A program made the translations under genes and the position numbers. This document shows positions 29,989-38,646 of a stretch of 39,541 bases of DNA, piece after piece. Under the pieces are notes generated by a model. The model ran no database searches and was not told the origin of the DNA. It was given only the letters and a program-made list of their open reading frames with translations. Source of the stretch: a virus. The DNA is taken from the IMG/VR virus record IMGVR_UViG_3300025326_000108, positions 1 through 39,541 of that record; one strand, 5' to 3'. The first letter of the stretch is position 1, and the number at the start of each line of letters is the position of its first letter.

Positions 29989-31176
29989 TCAGCTGAGGTC
30001 GCGCAGCTGGCCCGAGGCGCGGGGATACCAGCTGGTGAGCTCCGCAACGCCGTAGTAGACGATGCGGTGCACGAAGGCGTTGAGGTAGACGAAGTTGTCC
30101 CCGACGAGGCCGCCGAACTCGCGTCCCAGCACCTGCTTCAGGGTCTTCTGGTCGACCAGGTAGGCGCGCCCGATCCCGCCAGAGTCCTGGACGACGTTGT
30201 CGTCCATGACGATGGGCCGGCCCTCGTAGACCGCGCACTTGTAGCCTCCAGCCTGCCCCGGGACGGGCGTGACCCCGGCGATCCGGTTGGCCACCGTCTC
30301 GCTCGCGTAGCGCGTGCCCGAGCCCAGGATGTTGCCCAGGCGCTTGTGCGTGAGCGGGTCGGTGATGTAAATCTTCTCCCCGATGTCGTCGCCCCAGCGC
30401 GAGATCAGGTTGGCCGCCAGGTCGTCCCAGAGATCCTGGGTGAGCGGGCGCACGGCTCCGCCGTTGTTGAGGTTGAGCGAGTCGTACCAGCTCTCGGCGG
30501 AGCGGTCGACGCCGTGCAGGTCTTCGTCCCCGTCCGTGTAGCCCAGGTCGATGCGCGCCTGCGTCGTGGCCGTCACGCGGTCGAGGCTCTCTGGGTTGTT
30601 GACCGCCAGGGTGTTGAAATCCCGCAGGAGGTCGGTGTCGTAGGCCGCGAGGAAGTCCTCCAGGACTTCCTGCGCATTCCCGTTGAACGTGATGGTGTCG
30701 TCCTTGCCGGAGTAGATTTCGAGCCGGCTCGACATCTCGGTTGCGACGGCCTCCTCCTTGAGCCCTACCCCGATCTCGTAGTAGACGGGCTCGACCGGCG
30801 TGGGCACGGCTCCGCCCTCAGCGATCCCGGTGTTGCCCGTGATGCTGGCCGTCTTGACCGCGCGGTAGCCGAACTTCCTGTAGCCCTCGCGCCCGATGGC
30901 GCCCGCGGCGTTCTTCTGCCGCAGGTACTGGACGAAGGTGGCGGGGCCGAAGAGCGCGTTGAACGCCGCGGCGTCCGCCGAAGTGAGCGTGGCCTTCGTG
31001 AGGCGGTCGCCCTCGCCCTCGCTCATGGGCACGAGGTCGCTGGTGCCATCCTGGTTGCCCAGCACGGCGAGCGGTCGAGCGAGCCATGTGGCGATCCCTT
31101 CGGAGTCCATCCCGGCAAAGGGGAACTCGTCGGGGTGGCGCGCGATGTAGGCGTCTGTGTACCGGCGGCTTGGCAT
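29989..31176 (-). CDS. Major capsid protein, HK97 fold, 395 aa
   Basis: ATG 31176 behind GAGGAGACG. It follows the protease and scaffold genes, as the capsid gene does in HK97-like viruses. Sequence features fit: an N-terminal arm, an E-loop region (ITGNTGIAEGGAVPTPVEPV), a long spine-type helix (AQEVLEDFLAAYDTDLLRD) and a C-terminal P/A-domain half (GEKIYITDPLTHKRLGNILG, KCAVYEGRPIVMDDNVVQD). Confidence 0.85.
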   Translation of the reverse strand: MPSRRYTDAYIARHPDEFPFAGMDSEGIATWLARPLAVLGNQDGTSDLVPMSEGEGDRLTKATLTSADAAAFNALFGPATFVQYLRQKNAAGAIGREGYRKFGYRAVKTASITGNTGIAEGGAVPTPVEPVYYEIGVGLKEEAVATEMSSRLEIYSGKDDTITFNGNAQEVLEDFLAAYDTDLLRDFNTLAVNNPESLDRVTATTQARIDLGYTDGDEDLHGVDRSAESWYDSLNLNNGGAVRPLTQDLWDDLAANLISRWGDDIGEKIYITDPLTHKRLGNILGSGTRYASETVANRIAGVTPVPGQAGGYKCAVYEGRPIVMDDNVVQDSGGIGRAYLVDQKTLKQVLGREFGGLVGDNFVYLNAFVHRIVYYGVAELTSWYPRASGQLRDLS

Positions 31177-31203
31177 GGGCTTCGTCTCCTCGTTGAGGCC
31201 AGA

Positions 31204-31965
31204 TCAGCTCTGGCGGGGCTTGCCCGTGAGCTGCTCGACGTTGCGCTGGAAGCTCGACACCACGGGGTGCTCCTTGCGGAGCGGAGACCCGCTGGGCGTG
31301 CTGCCGGCGCTGCCGGGCTGCTGGGGCTTCCCGCCCTTGCCCCTGGCGCTCGGCGCGTCCGGGGTCTGGGCGAGCTTGACGCCGGCCACCTTGCCGGCCT
31401 TGACGAGCGCGAGCAGCTGCTCGGTCGTCATGGGCCCCTGGGCGCCGGGCACGGAGTAGCGCATCTCTTCGCGCTGCTCGCCAGGCTTGCCCTCGGGCTT
31501 CTCTTCTGGCTTGCCCTCGGGCTTCTTGTCCTCGGGCTTGTCCTCCTGGGGCTTGTTGGCCTCGTCGTTGGGCCGGCCCTCGTACTTGGCCATGCGCTGC
31601 TCGATGGACACGAGGCGCTGGAGGATCTCCGCAAGCGCCATGGCTTGCGGCTGGGCAGCTGGAGCTTCGGGTTTCGAGGCGGGCTTCTGGCCCTGCCCGT
31701 CCGCGGACTGGCCGCTCTGGGGCTTGTCTCCCTGGGGCGGCTGGCGCTGGAGCGTCGAGAGCGCGAGGTCGATGACGCGCTGGAGATCCCCGAGCGCGGC
31801 CTCGTCGCTGAGCCCGCCATCGCGGGCCTTTGTGAGGAAGAGCCCGGAGCTCGGGCAGAACCGCTGGAAGTTGGCCGCCTTCAGGTGGCTGCCGGCTGGC
31901 AGCTCCGAGATCGCGGCTACGGCGAGAACCTGGTCGACAACGGCCTGCTCGTGCGGGTTCGGCAA
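31204..31965 (-). CDS. Head scaffolding protein, 253 aa
   Basis: TTG 31965 lies about 40 nt after a TATA-like box, so this gene and the capsid gene may be transcribed from their own promoter. The N-terminal helical part (EQAVVDQVLAVAAISEL) and helix around AMALAEILQRLVSIEQRMAK are joined by disordered Gln/Pro/Lys/Glu-rich stretches, including KPEDKKPEGKPEEKPEGKPG. The position between protease and capsid and the composition are typical of scaffolds. High-level separate expression would match its stoichiometry with capsid protein. Confidence 0.7.
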   Translation of the reverse strand: MPNPHEQAVVDQVLAVAAISELPAGSHLKAANFQRFCPSSGLFLTKARDGGLSDEAALGDLQRVIDLALSTLQRQPPQGDKPQSGQSADGQGQKPASKPEAPAAQPQAMALAEILQRLVSIEQRMAKYEGRPNDEANKPQEDKPEDKKPEGKPEEKPEGKPGEQREEMRYSVPGAQGPMTTEQLLALVKAGKVAGVKLAQTPDAPSARGKGGKPQQPGSAGSTPSGSPLRKEHPVVSSFQRNVEQLTGKPRQS

Positions 31966-32000
31966 AACGGTGGCCCCGGAGGGCTAAAGCCCCGCAGCCC

Positions 32001-32010
32001 CTACATAATG
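32001..32010 (-). promoter_or_regulatory. TATA-like box before the scaffold/capsid genes
   Basis: On the coding strand CATTATGTAG is followed by GGGCTGC, centred about 40 nt before the TTG at 31965. It overlaps the region right after the protease stop. Confidence 0.5.
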
Positions 32011-32011
32011 G

Positions 32012-32680
32012 CTACGGATTTTCCCCAGGGTTCTTCCCCGGAAGGCGCAGCGGGACGAGTTGGCGCAGGGGGGCGCTCAGGGGGCCTGTGAGCTCGCCCG
32101 TTGAGCTCTGGAAGGCGAACGCCCGGAGCGCGGCCTGGGGCTCGCCCGGCAGAAGATCGCCCAGCTGGGCGCTCTTGGCCACGGCCACGGCCGTGACGCG
32201 CGCCCCGGGGTTGGCCGGCGAGGGCGTCCAGGCCACCTCGACGATGTCCACCTTGGTAATGCGGCAGTTCTTCCCCGCCTGGCAGATGCGCTGGAGCACC
32301 TGCCCGCCCACGCTGAAGCCCCCGTTGACCCCGAAGGGCGCGATCTCCGCGCTCCAGATGTCGTCGATGAGCTTGGAGCCGCGCACGATGCCCGCGCGGA
32401 TCTTGAGCTTGTCGCCCTCGCGCTTCCACGCCAGGATCTTCCCCAGGGGGACAAAACCCTTGCCGCCGTAGCCGTGCTTGTACGAGATGACGGCAAATTC
32501 CCCCACCCAGGGCATGACCTCCTCGATGGCGCCCAGCTCGATCACATCGCCGTGCGCGTCCCGGATCTCCTGCGTGATGAAGCCCTCAAGGAGCCGGTCG
32601 GTCGGCCAGGTTCGGGCGTGCGAGGTGAGCGTCCAGCCGCGGTGGTCGAACGCGCCTCCAGGGCCCTGCGGGGTGGGCAT
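32012..32680 (-). CDS. Prohead maturation protease, 222 aa
   Basis: ATG 32680. The sequence has the layout of the HK97/U35-type herpesvirus-like serine proteases: FAVISYKHGY (catalytic His), GFVPLGKILAWKREGDKL, and GGFSVGGQV (nucleophile Ser) followed by a strand VDIVEVAWTPSPANPGARV typical of the family. It cleaves scaffold and capsid arms during head maturation. It has its own TATA-like box just upstream. Confidence 0.85.
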   Translation of the reverse strand: MPTPQGPGGAFDHRGWTLTSHARTWPTDRLLEGFITQEIRDAHGDVIELGAIEEVMPWVGEFAVISYKHGYGGKGFVPLGKILAWKREGDKLKIRAGIVRGSKLIDDIWSAEIAPFGVNGGFSVGGQVLQRICQAGKNCRITKVDIVEVAWTPSPANPGARVTAVAVAKSAQLGDLLPGEPQAALRAFAFQSSTGELTGPLSAPLRQLVPLRLPGKNPGENP

Positions 32681-32704
32681 CGGGAGCCCAAGAGGGTTGA
32701 GGGG

Positions 32705-32714
32705 CCTATTTCTA
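32705..32714 (-). promoter_or_regulatory. TATA-like box before the protease gene
   Basis: On the coding strand TAGAAATAGG is followed by CCCC, centred about 30 nt before the ATG at 32680. It shares the AT-box-then-GGCCCC form with the other operon heads. Confidence 0.5.
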
Positions 32715-32715
32715 C

Positions 32716-33036
32716 CTACCGCAGCTGCACGCCCGGGCTCCCCGCGGCGTCCAGCTCGATCTTCCCCCCGGTAAGGTGCAGGTGCAGCTCCCAGTCCCGG
32801 CCCGCGAGCCTAAAGCGTGCGCGGTAGGAGGGCCGTAGGGTGGGAGCCTCGCGGTTGCCGTCCCAGCCCCAAATGCGGCGCTGCTCCCGCCCGGCGCCAC
32901 GCGCGAAGGGCTGGACGAGCTCCATGCTAAGCTCCGCGTGCTGGAACTCGTAGACGGCCAGGCCCTCGACGCCCTCGCCCCAGGGGTGCGGGGCCTCCAG
33001 GAACTCGACGCGCAGGAGCCTTAGCGTGGCACTCAT
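32716..33036 (-). CDS. DUF6527-like small protein, 106 aa
   Basis: ATG 33036 overlaps the gp10-like stop as ATGA. The core WGWDGNREAPTLRPSYRARF then ELHLHLTGGKIEL resembles the W-WDG-PTL-PS and H-x-GG/DG-x-I pattern of the DUF6527 family, common in phage genomes and of unknown function. The Cys pair of canonical members is not evident. Family call tentative. Confidence 0.55.
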   Translation of the reverse strand: MSATLRLLRVEFLEAPHPWGEGVEGLAVYEFQHAELSMELVQPFARGAGREQRRIWGWDGNREAPTLRPSYRARFRLAGRDWELHLHLTGGKIELDAAGSPGVQLR

Positions 33037-33578
33037 CTTCCCGGGTCTCCTATGCGCCTGTGGAAGCCCGCCATCCTGAGGTCGAAGACCTCTTGGGCGT
33101 CCTGGAGCGAGCGGTTGAAGGCCATGCGGAGGAACGGCCTGGGGTTGATCCCGTGGTGGTAGATTTTCCACCGCACGGCCTGCGCCACCCTGAGGGCCTC
33201 ACGGTCGCGCAGGGCGCGCGTGCCCGCCTTGCGCTTCGGCTTGACCAGCACCTCGCCCGAGCTGCTCTCTATGCGCAGGTTGCGCTTCACCCACGCGAGG
33301 ATCGGCGCCAGCGGGGGCATGTAGCGCCCGCGGCCCGCAGCCGGGCCCGTCCCGAACTCCACATAGGCCGCGTAGGGCGTGCCCACGATCACCAGCTTGC
33401 GCAGGAAGGTCTCGACATCGGCCTCGATGCTGGAGCGCAGCGTCCCAATATCCGAGATGCCCATGGCCTCGACGTTCTCGCCCGCGCGCTGCGCCACGAG
33501 GTCGGCCAGATCGCTCAGCGCACCGTCCAGCTCCAGCACGAGGAGCTGGCCCATGCTCTGGTCGATCTTGCCCTTCAC
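33033..33578 (-). CDS. HK97 gp10-like head-tail joining protein, 181 aa
   Basis: GTG 33578 overlaps the previous stop as GTGA. The pattern GTLRSSIEADVE, VIVGTPYAAYVEFGTGPAA and NPRPFLRMAFNRSLQDAQEV matches HK97-gp10 family neck/tail-completion proteins (GT-Y-A-x-YVEFGTG and a C-terminal PFLRPA-type helix). It should occupy the portal-to-tail interface. Its place between portal and protease, before capsid, is unusual. Confidence 0.85.
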   Translation of the reverse strand: MKGKIDQSMGQLLVLELDGALSDLADLVAQRAGENVEAMGISDIGTLRSSIEADVETFLRKLVIVGTPYAAYVEFGTGPAAGRGRYMPPLAPILAWVKRNLRIESSSGEVLVKPKRKAGTRALRDREALRVAQAVRWKIYHHGINPRPFLRMAFNRSLQDAQEVFDLRMAGFHRRIGDPGR

Positions 33579-33808
33579 CTTGACGCTGACCTTGATCTCG
33601 ACCGTGGCCTCGCCTCCTCGTGCGCCTCCAGGAGCGTGATGCCCTCGGCGGGCTGGGAGGCGCGATCCACGGTCATGCTGGAGCGCGCGATCTCCTCCCC
33701 GGTCTCGCTGAGCCGGAGCTCCACGATGCGCGCGACCCGCTCAGGCTTGTCCTTGGGCACGGGCTTCCCCTCGGCATCCAGGTAGTGGATCTCTATGCGG
33801 TCTGGCAT
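33575..33808 (-). CDS. Hypothetical protein, 77 aa
   Basis: ATG 33808 with AAGGAG about 8 nt upstream; GTG 33817 is possible. A charged small beta-rich domain (RIEIHYLDAEGKPVPKDKPE, RIVELRLSETGEEIARSSM) ends in an Arg/Ser-rich tail. It is one of three tiny genes between portal and gp10-like genes. Not recognised; perhaps a minor head-completion factor. Confidence 0.55.
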   Translation of the reverse strand: MPDRIEIHYLDAEGKPVPKDKPERVARIVELRLSETGEEIARSSMTVDRASQPAEGITLLEAHEEARPRSRSRSASR

Positions 33809-33813
33809 CGTGT

Positions 33814-34017
33814 TCACTCCTTGATGAGTTCGGCCTGGAGCTCGACGGTGCCAAAGGCGCCGCGCCGGGCTTGCACGACCCGCAGGCGCTCGGTGGAGAC
33901 CAGCTGGCCCTCAGCGTCCAGGCGCTCGTTCAGGATCTCCTTCGTGTCCTCCATGGCCTCCGGGCTGGAGGCGAGCCCCGCGGCTCTCTCGTACCGCACC
34001 CGGTAGGTGTCCGGCAT
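33814..34017 (-). CDS. Hypothetical protein, 67 aa
   Basis: ATG 34017, 3 nt after the upstream stop. It has strands at YRVRYERAAG and GAFGTVELQAELIKE and a helix around MEDTKEILNERLDAE. Pattern similar in size to its two neighbours. Function unknown. Confidence 0.55.
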   Translation of the reverse strand: MPDTYRVRYERAAGLASSPEAMEDTKEILNERLDAEGQLVSTERLRVVQARRGAFGTVELQAELIKE

Positions 34018-34020
34018 CGC

Positions 34021-34293
34021 CTACTCCTCCGGGGGCTCCTGGCCCTCGGGCATTTCGGGCAGGAACCGTTCGGGCGGCGCGCCCGCCTTGAACCCGATGG
34101 CCGAATAGATGAGCTCGCCCTCCAGGTTGTAGCGCCGCTGGTGGAACTCGTAGCCGTAGCGCTCGATGAGCTCGGGCACATCGGGCACGCGCTCACCATC
34201 GACGCTCAGCACCACGAGCTCCTCACGCTCGCCGGGCTTGAGCGGCCCCGGCTCCTCGTCCTCTTGCGGTTCAGATGTGCTCTCGTTTGTCAT
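34021..34293 (-). CDS. Hypothetical protein, 90 aa
   Basis: ATG 34293 overlaps the portal-fusion gene by 23 bp. An acidic disordered N-terminus precedes a small domain (LVVLSVDGERVPDVPELIER, YGYEFHQRRYNLEGELIYSA), and the tail is acidic and Pro-rich. Not recognised. Confidence 0.55.
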   Translation of the reverse strand: MTNESTSEPQEDEEPGPLKPGEREELVVLSVDGERVPDVPELIERYGYEFHQRRYNLEGELIYSAIGFKAGAPPERFLPEMPEGQEPPEE

Positions 34294-37200
34294 TTAGCCA
34301 CCAGGCCCGGAGCTTCTGGAATGCGGCCCAACTCTCCGGGAAGTCGGACTGCATCGTGCGCTGGAAGTCCGCGCCCTTGCCTTCGGGGCGCGCGATTAGC
34401 TGGCTCATCTCGGCAAAGTTCTCATTGGCGGCGTGAACTTCGCTGCCCACCTTGCCCGTGAGGTTGTCCCGCGCGTAGGCCGTCACGCCGCCTTCCTTCT
34501 TGGAAGCCTGCTCGAACTCCGAGAGCCAATGGAGCACCTCGACCTTGGGCGTCCAGCGCTCCATAACGGCATCGCGCTGCTCTTGGTAAGCCCTGGAGGG
34601 GTCGGTCTTGCGCTCCTCCTCGATGAACGCCTGCTCCTCCTGCCGGTGCTTCTGGACGATCCTGTCCTTGCGCGCGCCCCAGCGCCAGTAGTCCTGCTGC
34701 GCCGCCTTGAACCCCTCGGAGTCCTTAGGGGTCTCGCGCAGTTTGGCCGAACTCTCCCTGAAGCCCTTTTCGACCTCCAAAAGGCGCTTCATCGTGGGGT
34801 TGTTCTCGGAGTCGCCCCACTCGTGACGCCGCTTGATCGAGGCCTTGTCCCACGAGGCCTGCTCCATGAGGTCGGGCTTCTTGAGCCTGGCCAGCTCCTC
34901 GTTCAGGCCCTCGACGCCTTGGGCGCCGTGCAGCTGGAACTGTTGCCAGAGCGCATGAGCGGCCTCGTGGTGGATCACGCGGTGCGCGAGCTGCGCGCTG
35001 CCGAGGTTGACGTCCGCTTGGAACAGGCGCACGCGGCGCTTCGACGGCTCGGCCACCGGGAGGAAATGCCCCGCGGAGCGCTCGATGTTGCGCCCGCGTT
35101 CGTCCTTGAGCCAGGGCCCGATCTTCGTGTGGGCCTCGATGCCCTCCGGCAGAGCCTTCTGGATCGCGGGGTCGAGGCTCTCGAACGCGGCTTTGATGTA
35201 GCCCTTGGTGTGCGCGTAGAGCTTGGGGTCAAGCCGCAGCGTGCGCTTGCCGCCCTGGAACGCCACCTCGTGCTCCTCGAACCCCTTGGTCGGGTAGACG
35301 TTGGAGTAGCTGGTGGGCTCGATGGGCTTGAGCGGCGGCGGCTGCGGCGGCCCCGTTTGGCCGCGCTTCCACATGGGCTTCTTCAGCCCCTCGGTGTAGA
35401 GACTTTGCTTCTTGATCTGGCGCCTCCAGAACTCCAGGTCTTGCGTGCCCCAGACCTTCGGGTCGGGGTTGGCCCAATGGCCTTCGGGCCCCAGCGTCTC
35501 CAGCTCCTTGTAGTCGCTGAACCCCGGATCGCCCGGCTTGTTGAACCCGAGGCGATCCGCCCCCCAGAGGTTGGTGACATCCACGATGCCCATGAGCTCG
35601 CCTTGCTGCCCGCCCACATCCTGCTCCCCGCCCATGGAGTAGAGCGCCACCACATAGTGGGGCTTGCCGCCGAACTTGACCTTGGCCAGCTGGGCGTCTG
35701 CGCCGTTCGTGCGCAGCTGAGCGACGAGCAGCGCGCTCACGGGCCCGCTGGGCGAGACTCCGTGTTCGGCCACATAGTCGTCGTAGTTGGCCACGACCGC
35801 CCCCCAGGCGCCGCGGATCTGCCCCTTGCCGCGGCCCTTGAGATACCAGGGGAGACGCTCCAGGCTCTCGAAATCGAGCTTGTGACGCTCCCAGTCGACG
35901 CCCGGCTGGGCTGGCGCGGGCATCCGCTTGGAGCGCTCGCCCTCTGGGGCCTCGGGAGCCTGGAGCTCGTCCTCCGGGATGGCCTCTTCGCCCTCGTCGG
36001 GCTGGCCGACGGGCCCGGCGTGCTGCCCGGGCTTCGAGCCGAAGCGCCCGTCCGAGGCTCTAGGGTGCTTGCCCTCGAACTCCGGGTTCTGCACCCTGTT
36101 GAGCACTTCGAGCATGAGCAGCGGAGCCGAGGCCTGCGCCACGGCCGCCTGTCGCTGCAACAGCGGGCCTGTGGCGGGCTCAAGGGGCTCAAGGGCCCAA
36201 TCACCCGAGAGGGCCAACACGACGCGCCGTAGCCCATGGCGGCAGCTGAAGTGGGGGTGCCACTCCCGGTAGACCCACGGGGGGTAGTCGGCCATCTCCT
36301 TGAGCCCCTCCTCCTTGACGATGACGCCGAGCTCCTCAAGGGCCAGCCCGGCCTGCGGGACTCGCGCCTTGATGCGCTCACAACACTTGGTCGTGCGGAA
36401 GTCCGCTGGGCCTTCCCAGCGATAGCGGAACTGGCTCTCGGGGTCGCGCTTCGCGTACCCCATGGCGCGCCCCTGGTTGAGCACGACCTGCGTCTCGTTG
36501 CGCGCGATCCGCTCCAGCCTGAAGGTCTCAGCGTTCACCACCTCGCGCATCTGGCGCACCATGGTGCGGAGATCCAGGCCCAGCGGGCTGGTGAACGCGC
36601 GCTCGATCACGCCGTGGATCTCCACGGTGGCGCTCTGCTTCATGCCCGCGAACGCTTCCCAGAGCGGGCTCGCCTCGGTGAGCGCGCGCAGCGCGGGGCG
36701 CAGCAGCAGCGCCTCAGCTGGCGCAACGCCCGCCTCCTTGAACCCCGCGAGGAACGCCTCGGACATCCGGCCCTCGGCCACGCCCGCGAGCCTGTTGACA
36801 ACCTTGTCGATCAGCGCCTCAGCCGCGGCCTTTGCGGGCGCCGGGTCGCGCCATGTGACGGCCTGCCTTGAGAGCTCGGGGAGGAGGCGCTTCCACGTCT
36901 CGTCCAGCGCTTGTCGAAAAAAGGCTTCCCGCGCCGACTCCTTCTGGAGCTGCTTCTGCTCGGGCCTCTTGCCCATGTCCTCGCGGGCTTCGTCGCTGGG
37001 CTGCTGCGGCGCTTCACCTCCAGGCAGCCCCCCGCCAGGGCCCTCAGGGCCGCCGAACGGGCTCGTCTCGGGCTTCTGCATGAGCTCCTCGAAGTTCTCG
37101 ATAGAGAACTTCCAGTTGCCCTCGTCCTCAAGGCGGATCTGGCCGCCCATGCCGAGCACCGTGTTGATCATGTCGAGGTTGAGCTTGCGCTCGTTGAGCT

Positions 37201-38602
37201 CGACCTGCTCGTCCCGCTCGATGGCCTCGGGGAACCGGATGCGCCAGTCCGAGCAGCCCGCGGCCTCAGCGAGCGGGTCAAAGAAGCGCTCCTGGTGGTT
37301 GGAGTGCGCGCGCTGGGTCGTCCGGCCCGAGACCTCCAGCTGGAGCCTCTCGTTGTTCAGCCCTCCGCCCCCGCCTTCACCGCCGGCCTGGTTGAGCTGC
37401 ACGGGCGAGACTCCGTAGATGGCGGCCATCTCAAGGATCTTCTGCTTCGTCTGCTCGATGATCTGCTGCTCCGAGGCCGGCAAGGTGAAGGGCACCCATT
37501 GGACTCCGCCCTTGTCGCTCGTGCTCTCTACGGCCACCTTGGGGATGTGGTTCGGGTTGCGCCTCACCAGGTCGTCCTCGATGGCCAGCTGGTCGCGCAG
37601 CGACTTGTAGTTGGACGTGATGAACACCAGGATGCCCTTCGGCGGGCGCTGCTGCTCGGCCTCCCTGGAGACCTGGCGCGCGAAATTCACGAGCGTCTTG
37701 GCATTGTCCCAGTTCGAGAGCACGGGGCTGAAGCCGAACTTGGGCGAGGGCTTGTAGCGGCTCCAATGGATCACCTCCCAGTCGAAGTAGCCGATCTCGG
37801 GTCTTGAGGCCTCCTTGAACGCGACCCAGCGCACGGGCCTCGCGGCCTTGCCGCAAACGCGGCAGGGCTCGGGGCTCTCCGTGACGTTGTTCTCCCGGTG
37901 CAAGACGCAGGTGAACCAGCCCTGGCCGTCCCGGCTGAGCCAACGCCCTCGCCGGTCAGCCACCATGCCGAGCACGCTGGGCTCCAGCCGCTCGACCCGC
38001 ACGAGCGCCTGCGCCAGGATCTCGCCCTCGTGCTCGACCAGGTAGTCGAAGTGCAGGCAGACAAAGGCGTCGTCCAGGATGTTCAGGTCGTCCTCCAGCC
38101 ACTCAAGGAGCTCCAGGAAGCTGCGCGCCTCGTTCGAGGGCTTCTGGAGCAGCTGCTCCAGCCGCGCCTTCTGGAGCTCCGAAGGCTGGCGCGTCTCGCC
38201 CCCGCACTCTGGGCACGAAATCTCGACCTGCGCGCCCTCCCAGAGGCAGAGCGCGTTAAGGCACTTGGAGCCAAAGGCCGGCTCTACCTCGGGGGGGTGC
38301 CTCAAGACCTCGTTGCGCACGGCCTGCACGATGGCCGCGAGCGGCGCACAATGCATCGCCATGAGCTGGAGGTCGGCAACGAACTGCGGGTAGGGCTGGA
38401 TGTCGGGCTTTTCCGTCCCGATGTGCCCGCCCACCGCGGGGATCAAGAGGTCGGCCTGGCTCTTCGAGAGGATCGCGCGCAGGTTGAGCTCCTCGGGCGT
38501 GAGAGGCGGCTCCTCCTCCCGCGGCAGCGTCTGGATCGGCAGCACGACCGTCCGGGGCCGGCGCAGCCACGAGCTCGCCCTAGAGAGCAGGGAGGGCGCC
38601 AC
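34271..38602 (-). CDS. Portal / gpF-like / HExxH metalloprotease fusion, 1443 aa
   Basis: GTG 38602 lies about 30 nt after a TATA-like box. Residues ~1-540 are a portal protein (FARQVSREAEQQRPPKGILV, LEMAAIYGVSPVQLNQAGGE), with two zinc-ribbon-like inserts (about 112-135, ending CPECGGE; about 230-260, CVLH and CRVCG). Residues ~550-800 are Mu gpF/SPP1 gp7-like (RLERIARNETQVVLNQGRAM, HPHFSCRHG). After PRASDGRFG and a linker come unknown domains. A C-terminal region carries RVIHHEAAHALWQQF (HEAAH at 1212-1216) and NENFAEMSQLI, a plausible third zinc ligand (Glu 1394 or 1398). The frame is uninterrupted. Confidence 0.9.
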   Translation of the reverse strand: MAPSLLSRASSWLRRPRTVVLPIQTLPREEEPPLTPEELNLRAILSKSQADLLIPAVGGHIGTEKPDIQPYPQFVADLQLMAMHCAPLAAIVQAVRNEVLRHPPEVEPAFGSKCLNALCLWEGAQVEISCPECGGETRQPSELQKARLEQLLQKPSNEARSFLELLEWLEDDLNILDDAFVCLHFDYLVEHEGEILAQALVRVERLEPSVLGMVADRRGRWLSRDGQGWFTCVLHRENNVTESPEPCRVCGKAARPVRWVAFKEASRPEIGYFDWEVIHWSRYKPSPKFGFSPVLSNWDNAKTLVNFARQVSREAEQQRPPKGILVFITSNYKSLRDQLAIEDDLVRRNPNHIPKVAVESTSDKGGVQWVPFTLPASEQQIIEQTKQKILEMAAIYGVSPVQLNQAGGEGGGGGLNNERLQLEVSGRTTQRAHSNHQERFFDPLAEAAGCSDWRIRFPEAIERDEQVELNERKLNLDMINTVLGMGGQIRLEDEGNWKFSIENFEELMQKPETSPFGGPEGPGGGLPGGEAPQQPSDEAREDMGKRPEQKQLQKESAREAFFRQALDETWKRLLPELSRQAVTWRDPAPAKAAAEALIDKVVNRLAGVAEGRMSEAFLAGFKEAGVAPAEALLLRPALRALTEASPLWEAFAGMKQSATVEIHGVIERAFTSPLGLDLRTMVRQMREVVNAETFRLERIARNETQVVLNQGRAMGYAKRDPESQFRYRWEGPADFRTTKCCERIKARVPQAGLALEELGVIVKEEGLKEMADYPPWVYREWHPHFSCRHGLRRVVLALSGDWALEPLEPATGPLLQRQAAVAQASAPLLMLEVLNRVQNPEFEGKHPRASDGRFGSKPGQHAGPVGQPDEGEEAIPEDELQAPEAPEGERSKRMPAPAQPGVDWERHKLDFESLERLPWYLKGRGKGQIRGAWGAVVANYDDYVAEHGVSPSGPVSALLVAQLRTNGADAQLAKVKFGGKPHYVVALYSMGGEQDVGGQQGELMGIVDVTNLWGADRLGFNKPGDPGFSDYKELETLGPEGHWANPDPKVWGTQDLEFWRRQIKKQSLYTEGLKKPMWKRGQTGPPQPPPLKPIEPTSYSNVYPTKGFEEHEVAFQGGKRTLRLDPKLYAHTKGYIKAAFESLDPAIQKALPEGIEAHTKIGPWLKDERGRNIERSAGHFLPVAEPSKRRVRLFQADVNLGSAQLAHRVIHHEAAHALWQQFQLHGAQGVEGLNEELARLKKPDLMEQASWDKASIKRRHEWGDSENNPTMKRLLEVEKGFRESSAKLRETPKDSEGFKAAQQDYWRWGARKDRIVQKHRQEEQAFIEEERKTDPSRAYQEQRDAVMERWTPKVEVLHWLSEFEQASKKEGGVTAYARDNLTGKVGSEVHAANENFAEMSQLIARPEGKGADFQRTMQSDFPESWAAFQKLRAWWLNDKREHI

Positions 38603-38626
38603 GAGGCGCCCAAGGGACGAAGGGGC

Positions 38627-38635
38627 CCTATAAGG
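38627..38635 (-). promoter_or_regulatory. TATA-like box of the virion operon
   Basis: On the coding strand CCTTATAGG is followed by GCCCC, centred about 29 nt before the GTG at 38602. It should start the main head-tail transcript with an almost absent leader. Confidence 0.6.
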
Positions 38636-38646
38636 CTACCGCAAAG

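Noticed and set aside
28669-32091. 1140-codon plus-strand open frame across the capsid region
   Set aside because: Antisense to capsid, scaffold and neighbours, which have proper starts, ribosome sites and promoters.
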